Shown here: in pieces, positions 24,666-32,905 of the stretch
Layout of the letters: each line of letters opens with the position of its first letter
How positions within the stretch are numbered: the first letter of the stretch is position 1
Assembly: GCF_017104965.1 (NCBI RefSeq)
Contig: NZ_JAAGPR010000052.1
Coordinates: forward strand, 1-43,793
Origin: Paraburkholderia sp. Ac-20340
GTDB lineage: Bacteria; Pseudomonadota; Gammaproteobacteria; Burkholderiales; Burkholderiaceae
Reading direction: 5' to 3'
DNA: 43,793 bases
The notes under the pieces: model-generated
What the model was told of the DNA's origin: nothing
Database searches by the model: none
The model's input: the letters and a program-made list of their open reading frames with translations, nothing else
Program-made: the position numbers and the translations under genes

Positions 24666-25805
24666 TCACATCTTGACTTCGTCGATGAACGTCTTCGCGC
24701 CATTACGATAGCTGTATATCGAAATCACGCCATGCTTCAGGTCACCCTTTGCGTCGAAGGTTGTCTCTCCGGTGACGCCCTGATAATCTGTGGTGGGCAT
24801 GGCCGCGAGGATCTTGGCCGGATCTGTGGAGTTCGCGCGACGCATCGCGTCGACCAGGATATAAACGGCGTCATAGGTGAACGGCGCGTAAATCTCCATG
24901 TTCTGGCTGAAGCGCTTCTGGTACTTCGCCTTGAACGCACTTCCCCCCGGCATTTTTTCTGGCGCGGTTCCGGGCTGAGAGCATACGACGCGTTCCGCTC
25001 CCGCGCCCGCGAGATCAGGCAGCTTGTCCGAGCATACGCCGTCGCCCGCAAGGATTTTTGAACGCAACCCGAGCTGTACCGCCTGCTTGCTGAACGGTCC
25101 ACCGGTCGCATCTTCGCCGCTGTACATGATCGCGTCAGGGTTCTCGCCCTTGATTTTCGTTAGAATCGCGCGGAAGTCGACTGCCTTATCGTTTGTGGCG
25201 TTCCGGGATGTCACGTTAACACCCAGACTCTTGACCGTTTTCTCGAACTCATTTGCGAGACCCTGGCCGTAGGCTGTCGAGTCATCGACAATTGCCACTG
25301 ACTTGATGTGCAGTTGCTTAACTGCGTACGTAGCCAGAGCCGGACCTTGTTGCGCATCGGTCGCAACCACTCGATACGTCGTTTTGAACCCCTGTTGCGT
25401 GAAAACGGGATTCGTGGACGATGGGGAAATTTGCGTGATCCCAGCGTCGCTGTAAATGCGGGAGGCCGGTATCGATGTTCCGGAGTTAAGGTGTCCCACG
25501 ACCGCAACGACCTTGTCGTCGACGAGCTTCTGTGCCACTTGCGTCGCAGTCTTCGGGTCCGCCGCGTCGTCCTGTGCGTCAAGTCTCAGACTGACTTTCT
25601 GGCCGGCAATCACCAGGCCCTTCGCGTTGATCTCTTCGACCGCAAGCCGAGCGCCGTTTTCGTTATCTTTGCCGAGGTGTGCAATCGCACCGGTAAGTGG
25701 CGCGACGTGGCCAATCGTTACAATTTCATCGGCGTAAGCGCACTGCATCAATGCTGCGACCGCCGCAGCGGAAATTGACGTTGCCGTCAGAACCCCTGAT
25801 TTCAT
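24666..25805 (-). CDS. Branched-chain amino acid-type ABC transporter substrate-binding protein
   Basis: A 379-residue periplasmic binding protein of the LivJ/LivK (Peripla_BP_6) family. The N-terminal MKSGVLTATSISAAAVAALM leads into a QCAYA cleavage site, and the mature protein starts DEIVTIGHVAPLTGAIAHLG. GARLAVEEINAKG, VVGHLNSGTSIPASRIYSDA and SIAIVDDSTAYGQGLA-like blocks (here KSVAIVDDSTAYGQGLANEF) are typical. The ATG at 25805 has a GGAGGAG ribosome site, so an upstream extension is rejected. No permease (LivH/LivM) or ATPase (LivG/LivF) genes are in the window, so it is an orphan that must share a transporter encoded elsewhere. The ligand, an amino acid or aromatic/aliphatic acid, is unknown. 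A strong hairpin directly follows. Confidence 0.93.
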   Translation of the reverse strand: MKSGVLTATSISAAAVAALMQCAYADEIVTIGHVAPLTGAIAHLGKDNENGARLAVEEINAKGLVIAGQKVSLRLDAQDDAADPKTATQVAQKLVDDKVVAVVGHLNSGTSIPASRIYSDAGITQISPSSTNPVFTQQGFKTTYRVVATDAQQGPALATYAVKQLHIKSVAIVDDSTAYGQGLANEFEKTVKSLGVNVTSRNATNDKAVDFRAILTKIKGENPDAIMYSGEDATGGPFSKQAVQLGLRSKILAGDGVCSDKLPDLAGAGAERVVCSQPGTAPEKMPGGSAFKAKYQKRFSQNMEIYAPFTYDAVYILVDAMRRANSTDPAKILAAMPTTDYQGVTGETTFDAKGDLKHGVISIYSYRNGAKTFIDEVKM

Positions 25806-26700
25806 CCTGCATCTCCTCCGTTGTTTAACCTTTAGCCGACAGCATTTAAGCCAATTCGGATGCCTGAACTGCTCGCCGTGCAATGGTCCAGATGTTGTCT
25901 GGGTGAGTTTCGCCTCGTCTATGCCATCGCTGGGATCCATGATTGCCGAATCATTATTTGTCGAACACTGCTTCTCGCGACTGCGAGCAACGCGGAGGCC
26001 GATCTAGACAAAAAGCGTCCTTTTAGGACAAGCAAGCCTTCGGACCGCAGACAGACTTCGATTCAACGACCGCCGGCAGTTCTCATCACAGCCGCGTTGC
26101 TCATTTTCCTCGCCGGAAGTTTGTGAGTTACCTTTCAGAAGGGCCATCGGAAAGGGATCAACATAGCGTTGGCGTGTGCCTGACGCAGAAGGGCGGCTTA
26201 TCTGACCCACTGTATCCTTCCGCATCACATCGCTAACTAGCAGGACGTGTCGAAGTCGTTGAACGGGCTAGTGCCGGGGGCGCGCGATCATCTGCTTGAT
26301 AAACCTTGTCTAGGGGGACGAGGTGTTAATTTCAACAGGCGCTCGCAGCCCCGCGGCGCTTGGACGCGTCGTCGCTATCGTTACTGGGACGCTTACGTCG
26401 TCGGCCGGGCACGCATAAAAGCAGCCCGGTGTCCGATTGCGGCGCCAGGCATATTGCGCTCATTGAGAGAGCGGCATTCGAATTGTTCGAAGTGCGCTTG
26501 CCGAGGTTGTCATTCCTTAGAGCCCTCGTCTTTTTGTAAAATTTCTGCGACAGCTGTCCGCGTGCGTTCATTGCCACCCTGTTGAGCATCGAGCGCCGTG
26601 TGGCTTTGTCCTTTAGATGCTGTTATCGGACGTTTTCCGGCTGGGTGCACGCGCGAGCCGAAAAGACAGCCGACAAGACGAACAGGAGACCTCGCCCACT
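25806..26700. other. About 0.9 kb without a recognisable gene
   Basis: The space between divergent genes (substrate-binding protein and pyruvate carboxylase). Frames of up to about 110 codons exist on both strands but look like chance translations rich in Arg, Cys and Ser. A small dyad GTCC-TTTTA-GGAC is at about 26018-26030. The stretch probably holds two promoters and may be debris from an insertion or deletion, because the DNA changes character (GC-richer) where pyruvate carboxylase begins. I cannot name a gene here. Confidence 0.4.
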
Positions 26701-29700
26701 ATGAACCGTCCGTCGATCGGATCCTTGCTGATTGCCAACCGCTCCGAAATTGCGATCCGTGTGATGCGCGCTGCAGCGGAGATGGACATCCGCACGGTCG
26801 CAATCTACTCGAAGGAAGACCGTCTCGCGCTACATCGCTTCAAGTCCGACGAAAGCTACCTGGTTGGCGAGGGCAAGAAGCCGCTTGCTGCCTATCTCGA
26901 TATCGACGACGTATTGCGCATCGCAAGACAGTCTAACGTCGACGCAATCCATCCCGGCTATGGTTTCCTCTCCGAGAATCCGGATTTCGCCCAAGCGGTA
27001 ATCGATGCCGGCATGCGCTGGATCGGCCCGACACCCGAAGTCATGCGCATGCTCGGCAACAAGGTCGCGGCGCGCAACGCGGCGATCGCTGCGGGCGTGC
27101 CGGTGATGCCTGCTTCCGATCCTTTGCCGCACGATCCCGAGCAGTGCAAGCGCCTTGCAGCGCAAATCGGCTACCCGTTGATGCTCAAGGCAAGCTGGGG
27201 CGGTGGCGGCCGCGGCATGCGCGTGCTGGAAAGCGAGCAGGATCTCGAAACGTCGATCGCGGCTGCGCGCCGCGAAGCGCTCGCGGCATTCGGCAACGAC
27301 GAAGTCTACGTCGAGAAGCTCGTGCGCAACGCGCGCCACGTCGAGGTGCAGGTGCTCGGCGACACGCACGGCAATCTCGTGCATCTGCACGAACGCGACT
27401 GCACGGTGCAGCGCCGCAACCAGAAAGTTGTCGAGCGCGCACCGGCGCCGTACCTCGATGCCGCGGGCCGGGCTGAGCTCTGCGAAGCGGCGCTGCGCCT
27501 GATGCGCGCGGTCGGCTACACGCATGCGGGCACGGTGGAATTCCTCATGGACGCCGACACCGGCCGGTTCTACTTCATCGAGGTGAATCCGCGCATTCAG
27601 GTCGAGCATACGGTGACAGAGATGATCACCGGCGTCGATATCGTCAAGGCCCAGATCCGCATCACGGAAGGCGGGCGTATTGGCCTCATCGAAGATTGTG
27701 TGCGTGAAGACGGTGCGGTCGCCGAACGCGCCGCAGGCGTGCCCGCACAGGCCGACATTCCGTTGACCGGCCATGCGCTGCAGTGCCGGATCACAACCGA
27801 GGACCCCGATAATGGCTTCCTGCCCGACTACGGGCGGCTGTCGGCGTACCGCAGCGCTTCGGGTTTCGGCGTGCGGCTCGACGCAGGGACGGCCTATGGT
27901 GGCGCGGAAATTACGCCGTACTACGATTCCTTGCTGGTGAAGGTGACCACGTGGGCGCCGACGGCTGTCGAATCGATTCGACGCATGGATCGTGCGCTTC
28001 GCGAGTTTCGCATTCGCGGCGTCGCGTCGAACCTGCAGTTCCTGGAGAACGTCATCAACCATCCGGCCTTCGGGCGAGGGGAGGTGACGACGCGCTTCAT
28101 CGACCGTACGCCCGAGTTGCTGGCCTTCGCGAAACGACGTGACCGCGCCACAAAGCTGCTGCGCTATCTCGGTGAAACCAGCGTGAACGGCCATCCGGAG
28201 ATGGCGGGGCGCTCGTTGCCTGCGCTGCCGCTGTCGAAGCCGGTGCTGCCTTGCGTGGACACGGGCGGGACCCTGCCGACGGGCACACGGGACCGCCTGC
28301 GCGAACTCGGCGCCGAACGGTTCGCACAGTGGATGCTGGACCAGAAGCAGGTGCTGCTGACCGATACCACAATGCGCGATGCGCACCAGTCGCTGTTCGC
28401 CACGCGCATGCGTACTGCCGACATGCTGCCGATCGCGCCGTTCTACGCGCGCGAACTTCCGCAGCTCTTTTCGATGGAGTGCTGGGGCGGTGCGACGTTC
28501 GATGTGGCACTTCGCTTCCTCAAGGAAGACCCGTGGCAACGCCTCGCGCAATTGCGCGAACGGGTGCCCAATATTCTCTTCCAGATGCTGCTGCGCGGAT
28601 CGAACGCCGTCGGTTACACGAACTACGCGGACAATGTCGTGCGCTTCTTCGTGCAGCAGGCGGCGAGTGCGGGCGTCGACGTATTCCGCGTGTTCGATTC
28701 GCTGAACTGGGTGCGCAACATGCGGGTCGCTATCGACGCCGTGCGCGAAAGCGGCGCGCTGTGCGAAGGCGCAATCTGCTATACGGGCGATCTGTTAGAC
28801 CCGGCTCGCTCGAAGTATGACCTGAAGTACTACGTGGGCATCGCGCGCGAACTCCAGCAGGCCGGGGTGCACATTCTCAGCATCAAGGACATGGCGGGCA
28901 TCTGCCGTCCGCAGGCCGCCGCGGCGCTCGTGAAGGCGCTCAAGGAGGAGACCGGCTTGCCGGTGCACTTCCATACGCACGACACGAGCGGCATCTCGGC
29001 GGCTTCGGCGCTCGCCGCGATCCATGCGGGCTGCGACGCGGTGGACGGTGCGCTCGATGCCATGAGCGGGTTGACGTCCCAGCCGAATCTCTCGAGCATC
29101 GCGGCTGCGTTGGCCGGGAGCGCACGCGATCCGGGGCTCAGCCTCGATAGGCTGCATGAGGCGTCGATGTATTGGGAAGGGGTGCGTCGCTACTACGCAC
29201 CGTTCGAATCGGACATCCGCGCCGGCACCGCAGACGTCTATCGTCACGAGATGCCGGGCGGACAATACACGAACCTGCGCGAACAGGCGCGCTCGCTTGG
29301 CATCGAGCATCGCTGGACCGAGGTGTCGCGTGCGTACGCGGATGTCAACCGCATGTTCGGCGATATCGTCAAGGTGACGCCGACCTCCAAGGTGGTGGGC
29401 GACATGGCGCTCATGATGGTGGCGAACGACATGAGCGCTGCCGACGTGTGCGACCCCGCAAAGGACGTTGCATTCCCGGAATCGGTCGTTTCGCTCTTCA
29501 AGGGCGAACTCGGTTTCCCGCCCGACGGCTTCCCGGCGGAACTGTCGCGCAAGGTCCTGCGCAGCGAACCGCCTGCGCCTTACCGGCCGGGCGATCAGCT
29601 TCCACCGGTCGATCTCAATGCGGCGCGCGTGAAAGGCGAGGCGGCGTGCGAGCACCCGCTCGACGACCGGCAACTGGCTTCGTATCTGATGTACCCGAAG

Positions 29701-30213
29701 CAGACTGCGGACTACCATGCGCACCTGCGCGCGTACAGCGATACGTCGGTATTGCCTACGCCAGCGTTCCTCTACGGTCTGCGACAGCAGGAAGAAGTCG
29801 CCGTCGACATTGACGCTGGCAAGACGCTGCTGGTCTCGCTCCTGGGGCAGCATGCCGACGGTAACGAGGGCATGGTGAAGGTCCAGTTCGAACTGAATGG
29901 CCAATCGCGCACGGCTGTTGTCGAGCAACGCAGCACCGCGCAGGCATCGGCGGTGCGCAAAGGCCGCGCCCTGGCCGATCCTGAAAATCCGCTGCATGTG
30001 GCCGCGCCCATGCCGGGCTCGGTGGTGGCGGTGGCGGTCCAGCCCGGGCAGCGCGTGTCAGCGGGCAACACGTTGATTGCACTGGAAGCGATGAAGATGG
30101 AGACACATATTGCGGCTGACCACGATTGTGTGATCGCCGCCGTGCACGTACAGGCGGGCGATCGTGTTGCCGCGAAGGATCTACTAATCGAGCTTCGTCA
30201 GGTAGCAGATTGA
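26701..30213 (+). CDS. pyc: Pyruvate carboxylase
   Basis: A 1170-residue single-chain biotin enzyme that makes oxaloacetate from pyruvate, bicarbonate and ATP. Order of domains: biotin carboxylase (about 1-450; IANRSEIAIRVMRAA, then HPGYGFLSENPDF, KASWGGGGRGMRV and ERDCTVQRRNQKVVE), carboxyltransferase (about 540-850; LTDTTMRDAHQSLFATRMRT, then MECWGGATFDVALRFL and HTHDTSGISAAS), and the C-terminal biotin domain with the biotinyl Lys1132 in EAMKMET. The length is standard. The ATG at 26701 matches the family start and has AGGAGA upstream; an in-frame ATG at 26617 is less likely. Codon use is visibly richer in G/C third positions than in the flanking accessory genes. A class I fumarase gene follows on the same strand. 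It would refill the TCA cycle when pyruvate-yielding substrates are used. Confidence 0.97.
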   Translation: MNRPSIGSLLIANRSEIAIRVMRAAAEMDIRTVAIYSKEDRLALHRFKSDESYLVGEGKKPLAAYLDIDDVLRIARQSNVDAIHPGYGFLSENPDFAQAVIDAGMRWIGPTPEVMRMLGNKVAARNAAIAAGVPVMPASDPLPHDPEQCKRLAAQIGYPLMLKASWGGGGRGMRVLESEQDLETSIAAARREALAAFGNDEVYVEKLVRNARHVEVQVLGDTHGNLVHLHERDCTVQRRNQKVVERAPAPYLDAAGRAELCEAALRLMRAVGYTHAGTVEFLMDADTGRFYFIEVNPRIQVEHTVTEMITGVDIVKAQIRITEGGRIGLIEDCVREDGAVAERAAGVPAQADIPLTGHALQCRITTEDPDNGFLPDYGRLSAYRSASGFGVRLDAGTAYGGAEITPYYDSLLVKVTTWAPTAVESIRRMDRALREFRIRGVASNLQFLENVINHPAFGRGEVTTRFIDRTPELLAFAKRRDRATKLLRYLGETSVNGHPEMAGRSLPALPLSKPVLPCVDTGGTLPTGTRDRLRELGAERFAQWMLDQKQVLLTDTTMRDAHQSLFATRMRTADMLPIAPFYARELPQLFSMECWGGATFDVALRFLKEDPWQRLAQLRERVPNILFQMLLRGSNAVGYTNYADNVVRFFVQQAASAGVDVFRVFDSLNWVRNMRVAIDAVRESGALCEGAICYTGDLLDPARSKYDLKYYVGIARELQQAGVHILSIKDMAGICRPQAAAALVKALKEETGLPVHFHTHDTSGISAASALAAIHAGCDAVDGALDAMSGLTSQPNLSSIAAALAGSARDPGLSLDRLHEASMYWEGVRRYYAPFESDIRAGTADVYRHEMPGGQYTNLREQARSLGIEHRWTEVSRAYADVNRMFGDIVKVTPTSKVVGDMALMMVANDMSAADVCDPAKDVAFPESVVSLFKGELGFPPDGFPAELSRKVLRSEPPAPYRPGDQLPPVDLNAARVKGEAACEHPLDDRQLASYLMYPKQTADYHAHLRAYSDTSVLPTPAFLYGLRQQEEVAVDIDAGKTLLVSLLGQHADGNEGMVKVQFELNGQSRTAVVEQRSTAQASAVRKGRALADPENPLHVAAPMPGSVVAVAVQPGQRVSAGNTLIALEAMKMETHIAADHDCVIAAVHVQAGDRVAAKDLLIELRQVAD

Positions 30214-30233
30214 AATTTTCAACCTGACACATC

Positions 30234-30272
30234 GGGGCTACGGCTCGCAACCGGCAGTCATGCCGGTGCCCC
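30234..30272 (+). other. Hairpin between pyc and the fumarase gene
   Basis: ACCGGCA-GTCA-TGCCGGT (30250-30267) forms a perfect seven-base-pair stem, capped outside by GGGGC (30234-30238) pairing with GCCCC (30268-30272). It begins 20 bases after the pyc stop. There is no T-run, so it may be a partial terminator or RNA-processing structure rather than a full stop. Confidence 0.45.
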
Positions 30273-30326
30273 GCAGACGGTAAGGCGGCCGCAGCCGGGC
30301 CAACATTCCCTCGAGAAAAATCTGCT

Positions 30327-31868
30327 ATGGCCGTCATCAAACAGGAAGACCTGATCCAGAGCATTGCGGACTCGCTGCAGTACATCAGCTACTACCATCC
30401 GCAGGATTACATCGAAGCGCTCGGCCGCGCGTACGAGCTCGAAGAGAGCCCGGCCGCGAAGGATGCGATCGCGCAGATCCTCACGAACAGCCGCATGTGC
30501 GCCGAAGGCAAGCGCCCGATCTGCCAGGACACCGGCATCGTCACGATCTTCGTGAAGGTCGGCATGGACGTGCGTTGGGACGGCGCCACGATGGGCGTGA
30601 CCGACATGATCAACGAAGGCGTGCGCCGCGGTTACCTGAACCCGGACAACGTGCTGCGCGCCTCGATCGTGAGCCCGCCCGAAGGCGGCCGCAAGAACAC
30701 GAAGGACAACACGCCGGCCGTGATCCACTACGAGATCGTGCCGGGTGACAAGGTCGACGTTCAAGTGGCGGCCAAGGGCGGCGGCTCGGAAAACAAGTCG
30801 AAGTTCGTGATGCTGAACCCGTCCGACTCGATCGGCGACTGGGTGCTCAAGACCGTGCCGACGATGGGCGCAGGCTGGTGCCCGCCGGGCATGCTCGGTA
30901 TCGGCATCGGCGGCACCGCTGAAAAGGCGATGCTGATGGCGAAGGAATCGTTGATGGAATCCATCGACATCCAGGACATCATCAAGCGCGGTCCGAAGGA
31001 CTGGATCGAAGAGCTGCGTGTCGAGCTGCACGAGAAGGTCAACGCGCTCGGCATCGGCGCGCAAGGCCTGGGCGGTCTCGCCACCGTGCTCGACGTGAAG
31101 ATTCACGCGGCACCGACGCACGCGGCTTCGAAGCCCGTCGCGATGATCCCGAACTGCGCCGCCACGCGCCACGCGCACTTCGTGCTGGACGGCTCGGGCC
31201 CGGCGAAGCTCGAAGCGCCCTCGCTCGACGCATGGCCGAAGGTCAACTGGGAACCGAACACGGAAACGAGCAAGCGCGTTGACCTCAACACGCTCACGCC
31301 GGAAGAAGTCGCCTCGTGGAAGCCGGGCCAGACGCTGCTGCTCTCGGGCAAGATGCTCACGGGCCGCGACGCCGCACACAAGCGCATCGCCGACATGCTC
31401 GCCAAGGGCGAGAAGCTGCCGGTCGACTTCAAGAACCGCGTGATTTACTACGTCGGCCCGGTCGATCCGGTGCGCGACGAAGTGGTCGGCCCGGCAGGTC
31501 CCACGACCGCCACCCGCATGGACAAGTTTACCGACCTGATGCTCTCGCAAACGGGCCTGATCTCGATGGTAGGCAAGGCCGAGCGCGGTCCGGTCGCGAT
31601 CGATGCGATCAAGAAGCACAAGGCCGCGTACCTGATGGCCGTGGGCGGCGCAGCGTACCTCGTCTCGAAGGCGATCCGCGGCTCGAAGGTCATCGCATTC
31701 GAAGACCTCGGCATGGAAGCCATCTACGAGTTCGACGTGCAGGACATGCCGGTGACGGTGGCCGTCGATTCGTCGGGCACCTCGGTCCACAAGACCGGCC
31801 CCGCCGAATGGCAGGCAAAGATCGGCAGGATTCCTGTCGTGCGGGAGACGACAATTGCTCCCTCGTAG
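30327..31868 (+). CDS. Class I (iron-sulfur) fumarate hydratase, candidate mesaconase
   Basis: A 513-residue, single-chain class I fumarase joining alpha and beta domains. The three [4Fe-4S] ligand cysteines expected in the alpha part are seen: Cys66 in RPICQDTG, Cys185 in GAGWCPPGM and Cys277 in IPNCAATRH. The beta part has SGKMLTGRDAAHKRIAD and VIYYVGPVDPV. Class I fumarases interconvert fumarate and malate, and several (E. coli FumA/FumD and a Paraburkholderia xenovorans enzyme) also hydrate mesaconate to citramalate. With methylaspartate ammonia-lyase 16 kb upstream, that activity would close a gap in the pathway. Codon use is strongly G/C-ending, as in a well-expressed core gene. The ATG at 30327 has only a weak GAGAAAA site. 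Enzyme class is secure; mesaconase is inference. Confidence 0.95.
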   Translation: MAVIKQEDLIQSIADSLQYISYYHPQDYIEALGRAYELEESPAAKDAIAQILTNSRMCAEGKRPICQDTGIVTIFVKVGMDVRWDGATMGVTDMINEGVRRGYLNPDNVLRASIVSPPEGGRKNTKDNTPAVIHYEIVPGDKVDVQVAAKGGGSENKSKFVMLNPSDSIGDWVLKTVPTMGAGWCPPGMLGIGIGGTAEKAMLMAKESLMESIDIQDIIKRGPKDWIEELRVELHEKVNALGIGAQGLGGLATVLDVKIHAAPTHAASKPVAMIPNCAATRHAHFVLDGSGPAKLEAPSLDAWPKVNWEPNTETSKRVDLNTLTPEEVASWKPGQTLLLSGKMLTGRDAAHKRIADMLAKGEKLPVDFKNRVIYYVGPVDPVRDEVVGPAGPTTATRMDKFTDLMLSQTGLISMVGKAERGPVAIDAIKKHKAAYLMAVGGAAYLVSKAIRGSKVIAFEDLGMEAIYEFDVQDMPVTVAVDSSGTSVHKTGPAEWQAKIGRIPVVRETTIAPS

Positions 31869-31962
31869 GAACTGGCGATTGTTGGCGAAGCAGAAGGAAC
31901 ACAGGAAGCGCGATCTGTGGGTCTTTCATGCTACTGTCTGAGCGTTTTCGAGGAGCGAAAAA

Positions 31963-32253
31963 ATGGCAAAAGGTTATTGGGTTAGTGTATATCGTCGCGT
32001 CAACGATCCAGAAAAATTAGCCGCCTACGCGAGACTTGCAAGTGAAGCTGTGCTGGCAGCTGGGGGGCGTTTCATTGCGCGCGGAGTTGCTGTGAGAGCA
32101 TACGACTCCGGAGCGATGGAGCGGACAACTATCGTGGAGTTCGATAGCGTTGAAGCGGCGATCCAGTGTCGAGAGGGGGAAAAATATATGCGGGCCGTTG
32201 AGGCACTCGGTGACGCCGTTGAACGAGATTTCCGGATTGTTGAAGGGTGTTAG
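31963..32253 (+). CDS. DUF1330-family small protein
   Basis: A 96-residue protein of the DUF1330 family, a dimeric alpha-beta-barrel (ferredoxin-like) fold. KGYWVSVYRRVNDPEKLAAY at the start, GRFIARGVAVRAY in the middle and TTIVEFDSVEAAIQCREGEK with a late ERDFRIVEGC match the usual pattern YW...V.D...Y..Y...A...GG.FL.RG. No catalytic role is known for the family. AGGAG lies seven bases before the ATG. It follows the fumarase by 94 bases and is the last intact gene before an IS110 remnant, which starts about 20 bases past its stop. Confidence 0.88.
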   Translation: MAKGYWVSVYRRVNDPEKLAAYARLASEAVLAAGGRFIARGVAVRAYDSGAMERTTIVEFDSVEAAIQCREGEKYMRAVEALGDAVERDFRIVEGC

Positions 32254-32274
32254 CGCATTGCTGTAAATGATAGA

Positions 32275-32701
32275 TGTTGCAACGACGGAAGACATAGAGG
32301 CAGGATGTCCGCCGCCGCGCCGGCGAGCACCGTCGCGCACGCAGCGCGCCTCCGGCGGGAGAATCGTGCCGGTCGGCAGTATCCCGAGGCGCAACAGCTG
32401 GGCTAGGTAGCGTGCATCGGTCTCGTCGCCACTGTGCTTGAGACCATCGTACCTCTTGATCGCCGGTGTTTTTGGCGAGGTGGACGATGAATCCCGCGGC
32501 CTTTAGTCCGTCGACCAGCCAGTACCAGTTGTAGGTTGACTCGACGACAACGCCAGCAAGCTCTGCCTGCCATGGGGCCAGGAAAGCCAGAATTTTCGTG
32601 AGGTCGTTGGGTAGGCGCCTTTCTGCCATCACCCGGTCAGCTTCGTCAATCACCGTGACCACGCTGTTGTTCGAATGCAAGTCGATGCCGCTATAGTTCA
32701 T
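32275..32701 (-). pseudogene. Decayed IS110-family transposase remnant
   Basis: Reading the minus strand from ATG 32701, MNYSGIDLHSNNSVVTVIDE and VVVESTYNWYWLVDGLKAAG are the start of an IS110-family DEDD transposase (GIDLH holds the first Asp). The frame breaks in a run of five A (T-run 32469-32473): skipping one base restores KRYDGLKHSGDETDARYLAQ and LLRLGILPTGTILPPEARC, the expected continuation. A second slip occurs before RTSCLYVF. The match ends near 32275, so two thirds of the gene is gone. It is a dead fragment abutting the DUF1330 gene. The boundary at the low end is approximate. Confidence 0.85.
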
Positions 32702-32905
32702 ATCGGCCTCCGTCTGGTGAAAGCGATTTCGCAAACTCACTTTAACCCCGCTGCCCGGCAGGGCGGCGGGCGGAGGCCCGCTAGATGATTTTCAATTTTG
32801 CTTGCAACGGGAATTGGCACGACGGCCTTACCTAGAGGCGTGGAACGGGAGTTATTGCGTTGCAGAACGGTAGATACAACTTTGCTTTTGTGAACGCCGC
32901 AGGAA

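Noticed and set aside
26830..28551. A 573-codon open frame on the minus strand inside pyruvate carboxylase
   Set aside because: It is a shadow of a GC-rich gene whose sense protein has every domain of pyruvate carboxylase; the antisense product is Arg/His-rich and matches no family.
30258..31790. A 510-codon minus-strand frame opposite the fumarase
   Set aside because: Sense strand encodes complete class I fumarase with its iron-sulfur cysteines; the antisense frame is an effect of GC-ending codons.
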